Source of the DNA: Pseudomonadota bacterium
GTDB lineage: Bacteria > Pseudomonadota > Alphaproteobacteria > Sphingomonadales > Sphingomonadaceae
Reading direction: 5' to 3'
Assembly: GCA_023390415.1 (NCBI GenBank)
Contig: JAEWCW010000169.1
Location: forward strand, 1-17,910
DNA: 17,910 nucleotides
Below, one piece after another: positions 9,085 to 14,932 of the stretch. Every line of letters starts with the position of its first letter. The first letter of the stretch is position 1. Made by a program: the position numbers and the translations under genes. The notes below the pieces were generated by a model. The model was not told where the DNA came from. It ran no database searches and worked only from the letters and a program-made list of their open reading frames with translations.

Positions 9085-9231
9085 ATGTTCAGCCAGATCA
9101 CCCGCACGGCTTCGGCGGCTTTGCTTTCGGTGCTGCTGACCACGCTGATGGTCGATGCCGCGATTGGGCCGATCGGGAGCCTGTCGCCGATGTCGACCGT
9201 GGCGGCCGCGGATGCACCCGCTCGTGCCTAA
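9085..9231 (+). CDS. Small hydrophobic or exported protein, first ORF of the psp operon
   Basis: A 48-residue ORF directly downstream of the sigma-54 promoter, preceded by a GAAGGGAGAAG ribosome site 4-6 bases before the ATG. The product begins MFSQITRTASAALLSVLLTT, with a weakly basic N terminus and an apolar stretch (about 9-28), and ends in an Ala/Pro-rich tail (AAADAPARA). It could be a short secreted peptide with the tail released, a small membrane peptide, or a leader ORF. I do not recognise a family. Position, ribosome site and uninterrupted frame favour a real gene. It lies 109 bases before pspA, a gap with no other obvious feature. Confidence 0.6.
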   Translation: MFSQITRTASAALLSVLLTTLMVDAAIGPIGSLSPMSTVAAADAPARA

Positions 9232-9340
9232 GGCCCGGTCCAACGCCCTCGTGCCGGTCCGTCCGATCGCCGAGGCCGCGACCCGTCTTTTCAACGCCTC
9301 CCGATCGGCGCATCAATCGGTTTCACGTCAGGAGCTTTTC

Positions 9341-10024
9341 ATGGGTATCTTCTCACGGACGCGCGACATCATCGCGGCCAACGTCACCGACCTCCTCGAT
9401 AAGGCCGAGGATCCGGCCAAGATGATCCGGATGATCATCATGGAGATGGAGGAGACCCTGGTCGAGGTGCGCGCCTCCGCGGCTCGCACCATCGCCGACC
9501 AGAAGGAAATCCGCCGCCAGGTCGGGCGGCTCGAGACGCTGCAGGAGAGCTGGACCGAGAAGGCCGAGCTCGCCCTTTCCAAGGATCGCGAGGACCTCGC
9601 CAAGGCTGCCCTCATGGAGAAGCAGAAGGCCGCCGACATGGCCGAGCAGCTCAAGGCGGAATCGGCGATGCTCGACGAGGGCCTGCGCGCCGCCGAGGCC
9701 GACATCGCCAAGCTCCAAACCAAGCTGCGCGAGGCACGCAGCCGCCAGAATGCGATCATGAACCGGATCGAGAGCGCCCAGACCCGGATCAAGCTGCGCG
9801 AAATGTATTCCGGCCCGAAGGTCGACGACGCCTTCTCGCGCTTCGACGTGCTCGAGCGCCGCGCCGACATGGCCGAGGGCCGCGCCGACGCGCTCAACCT
9901 CGGCGGACCCGGCAAGACCCTCGAGGAGGAGATTGCCGAGCTGCGCAGCTCCGAGAAGGTCGAGGCCGAGCTCGCCGCGCTGAAGGCGAAGCGCTCGGGC
10001 GGCGATTCGAGCCAGGAGGGCTGA
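9341..10024 (+). CDS. pspA: Phage-shock protein A
   Basis: A peripheral inner-membrane ESCRT-III/Vipp1-fold protein. It binds stressed membranes, forms large oligomers and inhibits PspF in the unstressed state. The N-terminal amphipathic helix MGIFSRTRDIIAANVTDLLD (1-20) is followed by AEDPAKMIRMIIMEMEETL, both hallmarks of the family, then a long coiled coil (about 25-185). At 227 residues it matches the usual 220-230. The frame is open upstream to 9155, but the ATG at 9341 has a CAGGAG ribosome site and begins exactly at the conserved MGIFSR, so the longer form is rejected. Expression should depend on the sigma-54 promoter at 9024. Confidence 0.97.
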   Translation: MGIFSRTRDIIAANVTDLLDKAEDPAKMIRMIIMEMEETLVEVRASAARTIADQKEIRRQVGRLETLQESWTEKAELALSKDREDLAKAALMEKQKAADMAEQLKAESAMLDEGLRAAEADIAKLQTKLREARSRQNAIMNRIESAQTRIKLREMYSGPKVDDAFSRFDVLERRADMAEGRADALNLGGPGKTLEEEIAELRSSEKVEAELAALKAKRSGGDSSQEG

Positions 10025-10028
10025 TCAG

Positions 10029-10355
10029 ATGGAAGACGTCATCATCCCGATCACGATCGTCAGCATCCTGTTCATCGGCCTGCCGTGGATCATCTTCCAC
10101 TATGTCACCAAGTGGAAGAGCGCCGCGACGCTGACCGCCGAAGACGAGAACCTGCTCGACGAGCTCCACGAGCTCGCCCGCAGGCTCGACGACCGCATCT
10201 GCACGATCGAGCGGATCATGCAGGCCGAGAACCCGAACTGGCGCTCGATCGCCTGCGATCCGACCGACATCGGCCTCGATCGGATCGGCCTCGATGACGG
10301 CGGCGCCCTGCGCCAGCCGGAGCGCACCTCGAACCGCCCGATGAGGAGGTCGTGA
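10029..10355 (+). CDS. pspB: Phage-shock protein B with a C-terminal extension
   Basis: A small inner-membrane protein that with PspC senses envelope damage and relieves PspA inhibition of PspF. One span (about 4-26) is followed by a charged helix and a short coiled coil ending R-L-x-x-R-I-x-x-I-E-R-I (52-63) and then ENPNW (67-71), which matches the end of the E. coli protein. This copy continues for about 37 more residues, giving 108 in place of about 74; the extension includes a small duplication, IGLDRIGLDD, encoded by a 12-bp direct repeat (10269-10280 and 10284-10295). Its AGGAGG ribosome site lies inside the end of pspA, 4 bases upstream. Confidence 0.92.
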   Translation: MEDVIIPITIVSILFIGLPWIIFHYVTKWKSAATLTAEDENLLDELHELARRLDDRICTIERIMQAENPNWRSIACDPTDIGLDRIGLDDGGALRQPERTSNRPMRRS

Positions 10356-10744
10356 TGGAAGACCAGAACCCGCGCCGCACCAAATTCTACCTCGACAAGA
10401 AGAACAAGAAGTGGCTCGGCGTCTGTGCTGGGATCGCGGACTATACCGGCCTCGACGTCACCGTCGTCCGCCTGATCGTGGTGGTCCTCACCCTTCTCGG
10501 CTCCGGCGCGACCCTGATCGCTTATTTCGTCGCCGCCTGGATGGCGCCGGTGAAGCCCGGCTTCCTCAAGGAAGACACGCCCGAGGATGCCAAATTCTGG
10601 CAGGGCGTGCGCACCAACCCGCGGCGGACGACGCGCCTCGTGCGCTCCCGTTTCCGGGAGCTCGACCGCCGGCTCGCCGACGTCGAGGCCTATGTCACCA
10701 GCTCGCACGGACGGCTGTCGCGCGAGATCGAGAATCTGCGCTGA
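10355..10744 (+). CDS. pspC: Phage-shock protein C
   Basis: The inner-membrane partner of PspB. The PspC domain covers about 8-67: a basic N terminus, WLGVCAGIADYTGLD (20-34) and a hydrophobic pair of segments from 36 to 64. A linker leads to a C-terminal helix, RELDRRLADVEAYVTSSHGR (101-120), ending E-I-E-N-L-R. This tail is the same module found in the four small proteins that follow. The frame also offers a GTG three bases earlier (10352); the ATG at 10355 overlaps the pspB stop by one base (TGATG) and sits 5 bases after GAGGAGG, so it is preferred. Length 129 residues. Confidence 0.93.
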   Translation: MEDQNPRRTKFYLDKKNKKWLGVCAGIADYTGLDVTVVRLIVVVLTLLGSGATLIAYFVAAWMAPVKPGFLKEDTPEDAKFWQGVRTNPRRTTRLVRSRFRELDRRLADVEAYVTSSHGRLSREIENLR

Positions 10745-10774
10745 CGGCGCCGCACTCCAAGGGGGAATTGCATC

Positions 10775-11068
10775 ATGGACTTCGGTGGACCGTTCTTCGT
10801 CCTCGCGATCATCTTCATGTCGATGACCGGCTGGGTGCTGACGAGCTGGATCCGCGCCCGCCACGGCTATCCGCTCGAGAATGAGTGGTCGGGAATGGCG
10901 CATAAGCAGGACAGTCCGGACGCGCAGCGCAAGATCGAGCTGCTGTCGACCGAGAATGCCCGCCTCACCGGTCAGATCGGCCGGCTCGAGGAAAGGCTCG
11001 CGGTGCTCGAACGGATCGCCACCGATCCCGCCGAGCGCACCGCACGCGAAATCGAAAGCCTGCGCTAA
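10775..11068 (+). CDS. Small single-span membrane protein with Psp-type tail (paralogue 1)
   Basis: A 97-residue protein in the psp operon, 30 bases after pspC, with an AAGGGGG ribosome site. One span (about 6-25) is followed by WIRARHGYPLENEW (25-38), a charged linker with KIELLSTENARL (53-64), and the tail RLEERLAVLERIATD (70-84) ending E-I-E-S-L-R at the C terminus. Leucines and isoleucines at spacing 4-3-3 suggest a coiled coil. It is clearly related to the next gene, sharing HGYPLEN, LLSxENA and the tail. Topology resembles PspB: short periplasmic N terminus and cytoplasmic helix. I do not know a named family for it; a phage-shock role is inferred from the operon and the tail shared with PspB and PspC. 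Confidence 0.88.
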   Translation: MDFGGPFFVLAIIFMSMTGWVLTSWIRARHGYPLENEWSGMAHKQDSPDAQRKIELLSTENARLTGQIGRLEERLAVLERIATDPAERTAREIESLR

Positions 11069-11092
11069 GCGCTGGCGAAGGGGAGAATTTCA

Positions 11093-11410
11093 ATGAACAA
11101 CATTTCGCTCGAAGTGATGGCGCCGGTGATCGCGCTGCTCGGCTTCTTCGCCATCGCCGGCTGGATCTTCACCACCTGGCTCAGGATCAAGCACGGCTAT
11201 CCGCTCGAGAACAGCTGGGGCAAGGCGATCTATCCCAAGTCCGGCGACGAGGCGATCGAGCGGATCAAGCTGCTCTCCAGCGAGAACGCCCAGCTCCGCG
11301 CCGAGCTCGGCGCGGTCAAGGACCGACTCGCCACGGTGGAGCGGATCGTCACCGACGACAGCCACCGGCTGACCCAGGAAATCGACGCGCTCCGCGCGCC
11401 CAGGAACTGA
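11093..11410 (+). CDS. Small single-span membrane protein with Psp-type tail (paralogue 2)
   Basis: A 105-residue protein with one span (about 9-30), then WLRIKHGYPLENSWGKAIY (29-47), a linker containing IKLLSSENAQLRAEL (58-72), and the tail VKDRLATVERIVTD (75-88) followed by E-I-D-A-L-R (96-101). It shares its whole layout with the preceding gene, including the exact seven-residue HGYPLEN, so the pair arose by tandem duplication. The ribosome site AAGGGGAG lies about 8 bases before the ATG. The intergenic gap is 24 bases. Function not recognised; expected to be a PspB-like membrane component of the phage-shock system. Confidence 0.88.
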   Translation: MNNISLEVMAPVIALLGFFAIAGWIFTTWLRIKHGYPLENSWGKAIYPKSGDEAIERIKLLSSENAQLRAELGAVKDRLATVERIVTDDSHRLTQEIDALRAPRN

Positions 11411-11441
11411 CCGGCGCCGCCGGCCGACGAGGAGCAGGCTC

Positions 11442-11714
11442 ATGAACGACGTCGCAAAGGTCCTGGTGGCGCTGATCGTCGTCGGCATCCCCACCATCCT
11501 GATCTTCGGTCAGGGCATCATCCGCAGGCTGATCGACCATCGCGAAAAGAGGATGGAGCTGGAGGCGCGGATGACGGCCGAGAAAGCGGCGCAATATGCG
11601 GCGCAGACAGAGCGGCTGGAGCAGCGCGTCAGGGTGCTCGAGCGGATCGTGACCGACAAGGGGATCGATATCGCCGACGAGATCGAGAAGTTGCGGGACA
11701 AGCCGCTCAACTGA
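11442..11714 (+). CDS. Small single-span membrane protein with Psp-type tail (paralogue 3)
   Basis: A 90-residue protein with an N-terminal span (about 6-24), a basic and charged helix (about 28-56) and the tail RLEQRVRVLERIVTD (58-72), then E-I-E-K-L-R (80-85). It lacks the HGYPLEN motif of the two upstream genes; the segment after the span is RRLIDHREKRMELEARM, so its anchor is different while the tail is shared. A GAGGAG site precedes the ATG by about 8 bases. The gap to the previous stop is 31 bases. Predicted architecture is very close to PspB. Function not recognised. Confidence 0.86.
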   Translation: MNDVAKVLVALIVVGIPTILIFGQGIIRRLIDHREKRMELEARMTAEKAAQYAAQTERLEQRVRVLERIVTDKGIDIADEIEKLRDKPLN

Positions 11715-11759
11715 GGTGACATGCCCACCGCACATGCGGCCGGCGCAAGGGAGGAATGA

Positions 11760-12011
11760 ATGAGAATCGGCCCATTCGAGATGGTGGTGTTCATCGTGCT
11801 GATCAGCGCCGTCGCCGGCATCCTGCGCGCCAAGATGGGGGTCCGCCGCGATTCCAAGGGCAACGAATATCACGTCCGCGACGACGCCGAGACCGAGCGT
11901 CTGCGCGACGAGGTCAAGCAATTGAAGGAGCGGCTCGCGGTGCTCGAGCGGATCACGGTCGAGAAGGAAAACAGCCTCGAGCGCGAGATCGAGCAGCTGA
12001 GGGACCGCTGA
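11760..12011 (+). CDS. Small single-span membrane protein with Psp-type tail (paralogue 4)
   Basis: An 83-residue protein with one span (about 5-23), a basic stretch (RAKMGVRRDSKGNEYHV, 23-39) and a long helix ending in LKERLAVLERITVE (55-68) and E-I-E-Q-L-R (76-81). It is the last member of the psp operon; the next 25 bases hold a weak GGCCT/AGGCC hairpin and then the inverted-repeat element. The ribosome site AAGGGAGG lies 5 bases before the ATG. An overlapping ATG four bases upstream opens a different frame with atypical composition and is ignored. Function not recognised. Confidence 0.86.
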   Translation: MRIGPFEMVVFIVLISAVAGILRAKMGVRRDSKGNEYHVRDDAETERLRDEVKQLKERLAVLERITVEKENSLEREIEQLRDR

Positions 12012-12036
12012 GAGGCCTGGGACCGAAGGCCCGAGA

Positions 12037-12156
12037 CCGTCATGCCAGCGAAGGCTGGCATCTCAGGACGAGAAGTCTCGAACGCCCTGTGGAGGGCGCC
12101 CTGCAAGCCTCCCGAGCAACCTCCCCCTGAGATCCCGGCCTTCGCCGGGATGACGG
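12037..12156. repeat. 120-bp inverted-repeat (MITE/REP-like) intergenic element
   Basis: The two 30-base ends (12037-12066 and 12127-12156) are imperfect inverted repeats. Each contains a perfect 7-bp hairpin around GAAG or CTTC: TGCCAGC/GCTGGCA on the left and TCCCGGC/GCCGGGA on the right. The differences between ends are paired so that both stems stay perfect. The centre has further small hairpins (CGAGA-AG-TCTCG and GCCCT-GTGG-AGGGC). Translating through it gives the familiar MPAKAGIS...IPAFAGMT string, a known mark of dispersed repeats in alpha- and other proteobacteria and not a gene. It lies between the psp operon and sufE and may act as terminator of the former. Confidence 0.8.
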
Positions 12157-12184
12157 ACCTGCACCAACGCACTAAACGGCCCTC

Positions 12185-12598
12185 ATGGCCTTCCAATCCC
12201 TCGACTCGGTCTATGACGATTACGAGCTTCTCGAGCCCGACGACCGTTACCGGCTGCTGATCGATCTCGGCCGCGCGCTCGAGCCGATGCCCGAGGCGCT
12301 GAAGACGGACGCGACCCTCGTGCGCGGCTGCTCGGCCTCGGTCTGGGTCTATCCGACCCGGCTGCCCGACGGCCGCCTTCACTTCCTTGCCGACAGCAAT
12401 GCCGCGATCACAAAGGGAATCGTCGCCCTCGTCCTGCTCGCCGTCCAGGACCGCGCGCCGCAGGAGATCGCAGCGTCCGACATCGCCGCGGCGCTCGCGC
12501 CGTTCGGCCTGGAGAAGCAATTGAGCTCGAACCGCACGCAGGGCATCCCGAACATGATCGCCCTGGTCCGAGAGACCGCGGCCCGGCTCGCCGCATGA
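12185..12598 (+). CDS. sufE: SufE-family Fe-S assembly protein
   Basis: A cytoplasmic sulfur acceptor that takes persulfide from the cysteine desulfurase SufS and passes it to the SufBCD scaffold. The active cysteine is C49 in LVRGCSASVWV, and the ADSNAAITKGIVALVL segment is conserved in the family. At 137 residues it is the usual size. Here it is away from any suf cluster, which is common for stand-alone SufE in alphaproteobacteria. No strong ribosome site is visible just before the ATG; the segment upstream is the inverted-repeat element. Its stop overlaps the next start by four bases. Confidence 0.94.
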   Translation: MAFQSLDSVYDDYELLEPDDRYRLLIDLGRALEPMPEALKTDATLVRGCSASVWVYPTRLPDGRLHFLADSNAAITKGIVALVLLAVQDRAPQEIAASDIAAALAPFGLEKQLSSNRTQGIPNMIALVRETAARLAA

Positions 12599-13035
12599 GC
12601 GAGCGCGATCCCCGCAAGGGCAGTTTCGATCCGAAGCTGTTCATGTCCTATGTCGAGAAGGTCGGCCATGGCGGCGCGCTCGGCATCCGCTATCGTGATC
12701 ACGGCCCCGACTGGGCGGAGCTCATTCTCCCCTACGACGAGAAGCTGATCGGCGTGGAGGAAAGCGGCGTAATCGCCTCAGGCCCGATCATCAGCCTGAT
12801 GGACATGGCAACGAGCATGTCGATCTGGCTGAAGCTCGACCGCTTCCGGCACCAGGCGACTCTCGATCTGCGCGTCGACTATCTCCGCCCCGCCACGCCA
12901 GGCCGCGACATCGTCGGCCGCGGCGAATGCTATCGGACGACGAAGAGCATCGGCTTCGTCCGCGGCCTCGCCCATGACGGTGATCCCGCCGATCCGGTGG
13001 CGCATGTCAGCGCCACCTTCATGTTCACGGATTGA
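12595..13035 (+). CDS. PaaI-family hotdog-fold thioesterase
   Basis: A probable acyl-CoA thioesterase, 146 residues with a single hotdog domain. The central helix segment SGPIISLMDMATSMSIWL (61-78) contains the catalytic acidic residue position (D69) of the PaaI group, and ATLDLRVDYLRPA (87-99) followed by a late VAHVSATF strand fits the fold. The acyl substrate cannot be read from sequence. It is translationally coupled to sufE by an ATGA overlap. Its last 11 bases overlap the end of the convergent J-domain gene. Confidence 0.88.
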   Translation: MSERDPRKGSFDPKLFMSYVEKVGHGGALGIRYRDHGPDWAELILPYDEKLIGVEESGVIASGPIISLMDMATSMSIWLKLDRFRHQATLDLRVDYLRPATPGRDIVGRGECYRTTKSIGFVRGLAHDGDPADPVAHVSATFMFTD

Positions 13036-13558
13036 AGGTCCGCCGCTCCTCGGCCTTGCGAAGCACTTCATAGGCGGCCTGGACCGCCTGGAAGCGGACC
13101 GCCGCCTCCTCGTCGCCCTGGTTGACGTCCGGGTGGTTGGCCTTGGCGAGGCGGCGATAGGCGGCCTTCACAGCCTTGAAATCGGCGTCCGATTCGAGCT
13201 CGAGCACGTCCAGCGCACGCATCTCGTCGCGGCTCCGGCTGCCGTCGCCCGGCCCGCCCCAGGCATAATGATTGGCCTGGCGGTAGCCGTCGGCGCCGCG
13301 CCTTTCGTCGGCCTCGCGCGCCGCCGCATCCTCGGCCGACAGGCCCTCGAAATAATTCCAGTTGCGATTGTATTCGGCGGCGTGGCGCTCGCAGAAATAC
13401 CAGCGCTCGGGGCTGTTCGGCGATTTCGGCGCGGGCCGGTCGCCGGGCTCCTCGCAGCCATGGCGGTCGCACAGCCGCACCTGCTGCGCCCCGCGGCCGC
13501 TGCCATAGCCCCGCCAGCGCGGAAAACCCCAATCGTTCGAACGCGTCGCCTTCGCCAT
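13025..13558 (-). CDS. J-domain (DnaJ-like) protein with N-terminal Cys/His block
   Basis: A 177-residue co-chaperone-type protein. The J domain is C-terminal (about 114-170), with HPD at 142-144, the motif that stimulates DnaK ATPase. The N-terminal half carries C30, C35, C56 and H59 (CDRHGC and FCERHA), a spacing suggestive of metal binding, and aromatic residues typical of this alphaproteobacterial family. A longer frame runs to 13594, but the ATG at 13558 (MAKATRSNDW) matches the usual start. It is convergent with the thioesterase and overlaps it by 11 bases, so its 3' end leaves no room for a separate terminator. Confidence 0.92.
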   Translation of the reverse strand: MAKATRSNDWGFPRWRGYGSGRGAQQVRLCDRHGCEEPGDRPAPKSPNSPERWYFCERHAAEYNRNWNYFEGLSAEDAAAREADERRGADGYRQANHYAWGGPGDGSRSRDEMRALDVLELESDADFKAVKAAYRRLAKANHPDVNQGDEEAAVRFQAVQAAYEVLRKAEERRTFNP

Positions 13559-13606
13559 CGGGGTGCATCTAGTCGTCCCGCGGCTGCGGCGCACGCCCCG
13601 CCGGCG

Positions 13607-13630
13607 AAAAAATTTCGTGCTCCCTCATCC
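13607..13630 (+). promoter_or_regulatory. Candidate ECF-type promoter region of the sigma-factor operon
   Basis: An unusually AT-rich block (AAAAAATTT, 13607-13615) followed by TCCCTCATCC stands out in the otherwise GC-rich gap between the divergent J-domain gene and the membrane protein at 13681. Its placement is right for an autoregulated ECF promoter, and similar strings occur in my memory upstream of sphingomonad sigma genes, but I cannot assign exact -35 and -10 boxes. A clear AAGGAGG ribosome site follows at 13665-13671. Confidence 0.25.
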
Positions 13631-13680
13631 AAGCGCGCCGACGGCGGCATCAAGGGTGCATAAGAAGGAGGGACATATCC

Positions 13681-14058
13681 ATGAACGGCTACACTGACGC
13701 CATCATCTTCGCGATCCTGACCACCGGCGCGGTGCTGATCGCGATCCAGCTCGCCCGCCTGTGGAGGGCATCGATGCAGCACAAGACGATCCGGGAGGCG
13801 ATCCTCCGCGACAATGCGTCGGTGGACGCGCTGCTCGCCAGCCTCGGCGAGGAAAAGGAGCGGCCGAGCGGGACAAACGACGACCGCAATGGCGGAATTC
13901 TCGTCGCGATCGGAATCGCGATGGTCCTCTATTCCATCATCGACGGAAGCGAGAATTCGCTCCGCGAGCTCGGCGGAGCGGCCCTGTTCCCGCTGCTGAT
14001 CGGCGGCGCGCTACTGCTGCGCTACTATCTCGCACGCCGCCGCGACGGGCGGGCGTGA
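13681..14058 (+). CDS. Membrane protein of unknown function, upstream of an ECF sigma factor
   Basis: A 125-residue protein with one N-terminal span (about 6-25), a cytoplasmic helix with charged linker (about 28-68) and two spans close to the C terminus (about 72-88 and 98-116). It begins with an ATG 9 bases after AAGGAGG. It is 16 bases before the sigma-factor gene, so the two are probably in one transcript. I do not recognise a family with certainty. In this setting it could be part of a membrane signalling unit controlling the sigma factor. Confidence 0.8.
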   Translation: MNGYTDAIIFAILTTGAVLIAIQLARLWRASMQHKTIREAILRDNASVDALLASLGEEKERPSGTNDDRNGGILVAIGIAMVLYSIIDGSENSLRELGGAALFPLLIGGALLLRYYLARRRDGRA

Positions 14059-14074
14059 GCGCGAACGGCCGGGG

Positions 14075-14599
14075 ATGGGGGACGAAATTTCACTCGCTCG
14101 GAGGGCGGCGGCGGGGGACTCCGCCGCCTTCACCTCATTGGTGCGCCTGCACGAAGCTGCGGTCCGGCGCTTCCTCGCCCGCCTCGCCCGCGACTGCAAT
14201 GCCGACGATCTCGCCCAGGAGACCTTCCTCGACGCCTGGCGCTCGGCCGGCGCCTGGGGCGGGACAGGAAGCTACCGCTCCTGGCTGTTCGGGATCGCGT
14301 GGCGCCGCTTCCTCGCCGCCCGGCGGGCCGCGGGCCGACAGGCGGCACGGGACCATGCGGCCTGGGAGTTGGAGGAAAGCGGCGCACGCGCGCCCGGCGG
14401 CGCGGAGGGCTCGATCGATATCGCCCGCGCCCTCGCCTCGCTTCCGGAGCGGGAGCGCGCCGCCGCGCTTCTATGCTATGGCGAGGGGTGCACCCACGTC
14501 GAGGCGGCCGAGGCGATGGGCGTGCCGCTTGGAACCTTGAAATCGCTTGCGGCGCGGGCAAGGACCGCGCTCGCGGCGACTCTGGAGAATGACCGATGA
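14075..14599 (+). CDS. ECF-family RNA polymerase sigma factor
   Basis: A 174-residue sigma-70 family factor of the extracytoplasmic-function type. Region 2 is visible as DCNADDLAQETFLDAWRS (40-57), with RSWLFGIAWRRFL (68-80) closing it. A linker rich in Ala/Gly (90-115) leads to region 4, LPERERAAALLCYGEGCT (123-140) plus the helix-turn-helix THVEAAEAMGVPLGTLKSL (140-158). The sequence is highly GC-biased but intact. It lies between two small membrane-protein genes and overlaps the downstream one by ATGA, typical of sigma/anti-sigma pairs. Target genes are unknown. Confidence 0.9.
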   Translation: MGDEISLARRAAAGDSAAFTSLVRLHEAAVRRFLARLARDCNADDLAQETFLDAWRSAGAWGGTGSYRSWLFGIAWRRFLAARRAAGRQAARDHAAWELEESGARAPGGAEGSIDIARALASLPERERAAALLCYGEGCTHVEAAEAMGVPLGTLKSLAARARTALAATLENDR

Positions 14600-14916
14600 G
14601 CAGCGACCCGATGGACGACAGGATCGCAGCCCTGCTGGCGGTTCCCGAGCGCGAGCCGGACGAGACCTTCGTGCTCCGTATCGAACGCGCGGTGCTCGCC
14701 GACCGGCGACTGACGGCGCAGCGCGCGGCGGCGTGGCGGCGGTTCCGCGGCGAAGCGGCGGCGAGCCTCGCCGTGGTCGCGGTCTTCGCCCTCCTCTGGC
14801 GCGGGGCCCCGGACGGGCTTCCGGTCGAGGCGACGATGTTCGGCCCCGCCGCCGCTGGAGTGCTGATCCTCTTCCTGTGGTTCGCGGTCGGCCTGAGGCC
14901 AGCCGTGTCGGCATGA
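14596..14916 (+). CDS. Small two-span membrane protein, possible anti-sigma factor
   Basis: A 106-residue protein with a cytoplasmic N-terminal half rich in Glu/Arg (about 1-50) and two spans (about 53-68 and 82-100). No HxxxCxxC zinc motif of the classical anti-sigma domain is present. The four-base overlap with the sigma-factor stop implies coupled, near-stoichiometric synthesis, which together with the topology makes an anti-sigma role the best guess. No direct family recognition. Confidence 0.75.
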   Translation: MSSDPMDDRIAALLAVPEREPDETFVLRIERAVLADRRLTAQRAAAWRRFRGEAAASLAVVAVFALLWRGAPDGLPVEATMFGPAAAGVLILFLWFAVGLRPAVSA

Positions 14917-14932
14917 AGCGGCGCCGGGCGGG

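Noticed and set aside
9155..9340. 62-residue N-terminal extension of pspA
   Set aside because: PspA homology begins exactly at the ATG at 9341, which has its own ribosome site; the extension overlaps the small ORF at 9085-9231.
12042..12260. 72-codon frame beginning MPAKAGIS
   Set aside because: The string MPAKAGIS...IPAFAGMT is the translation of the inverted-repeat element and then runs into sufE in another frame; it is not a gene.
14130..14592. Several open frames overlapping the ECF sigma gene on both strands
   Set aside because: Very high GC leaves all frames open; only the 14075-14599 frame shows sigma regions 2 and 4.
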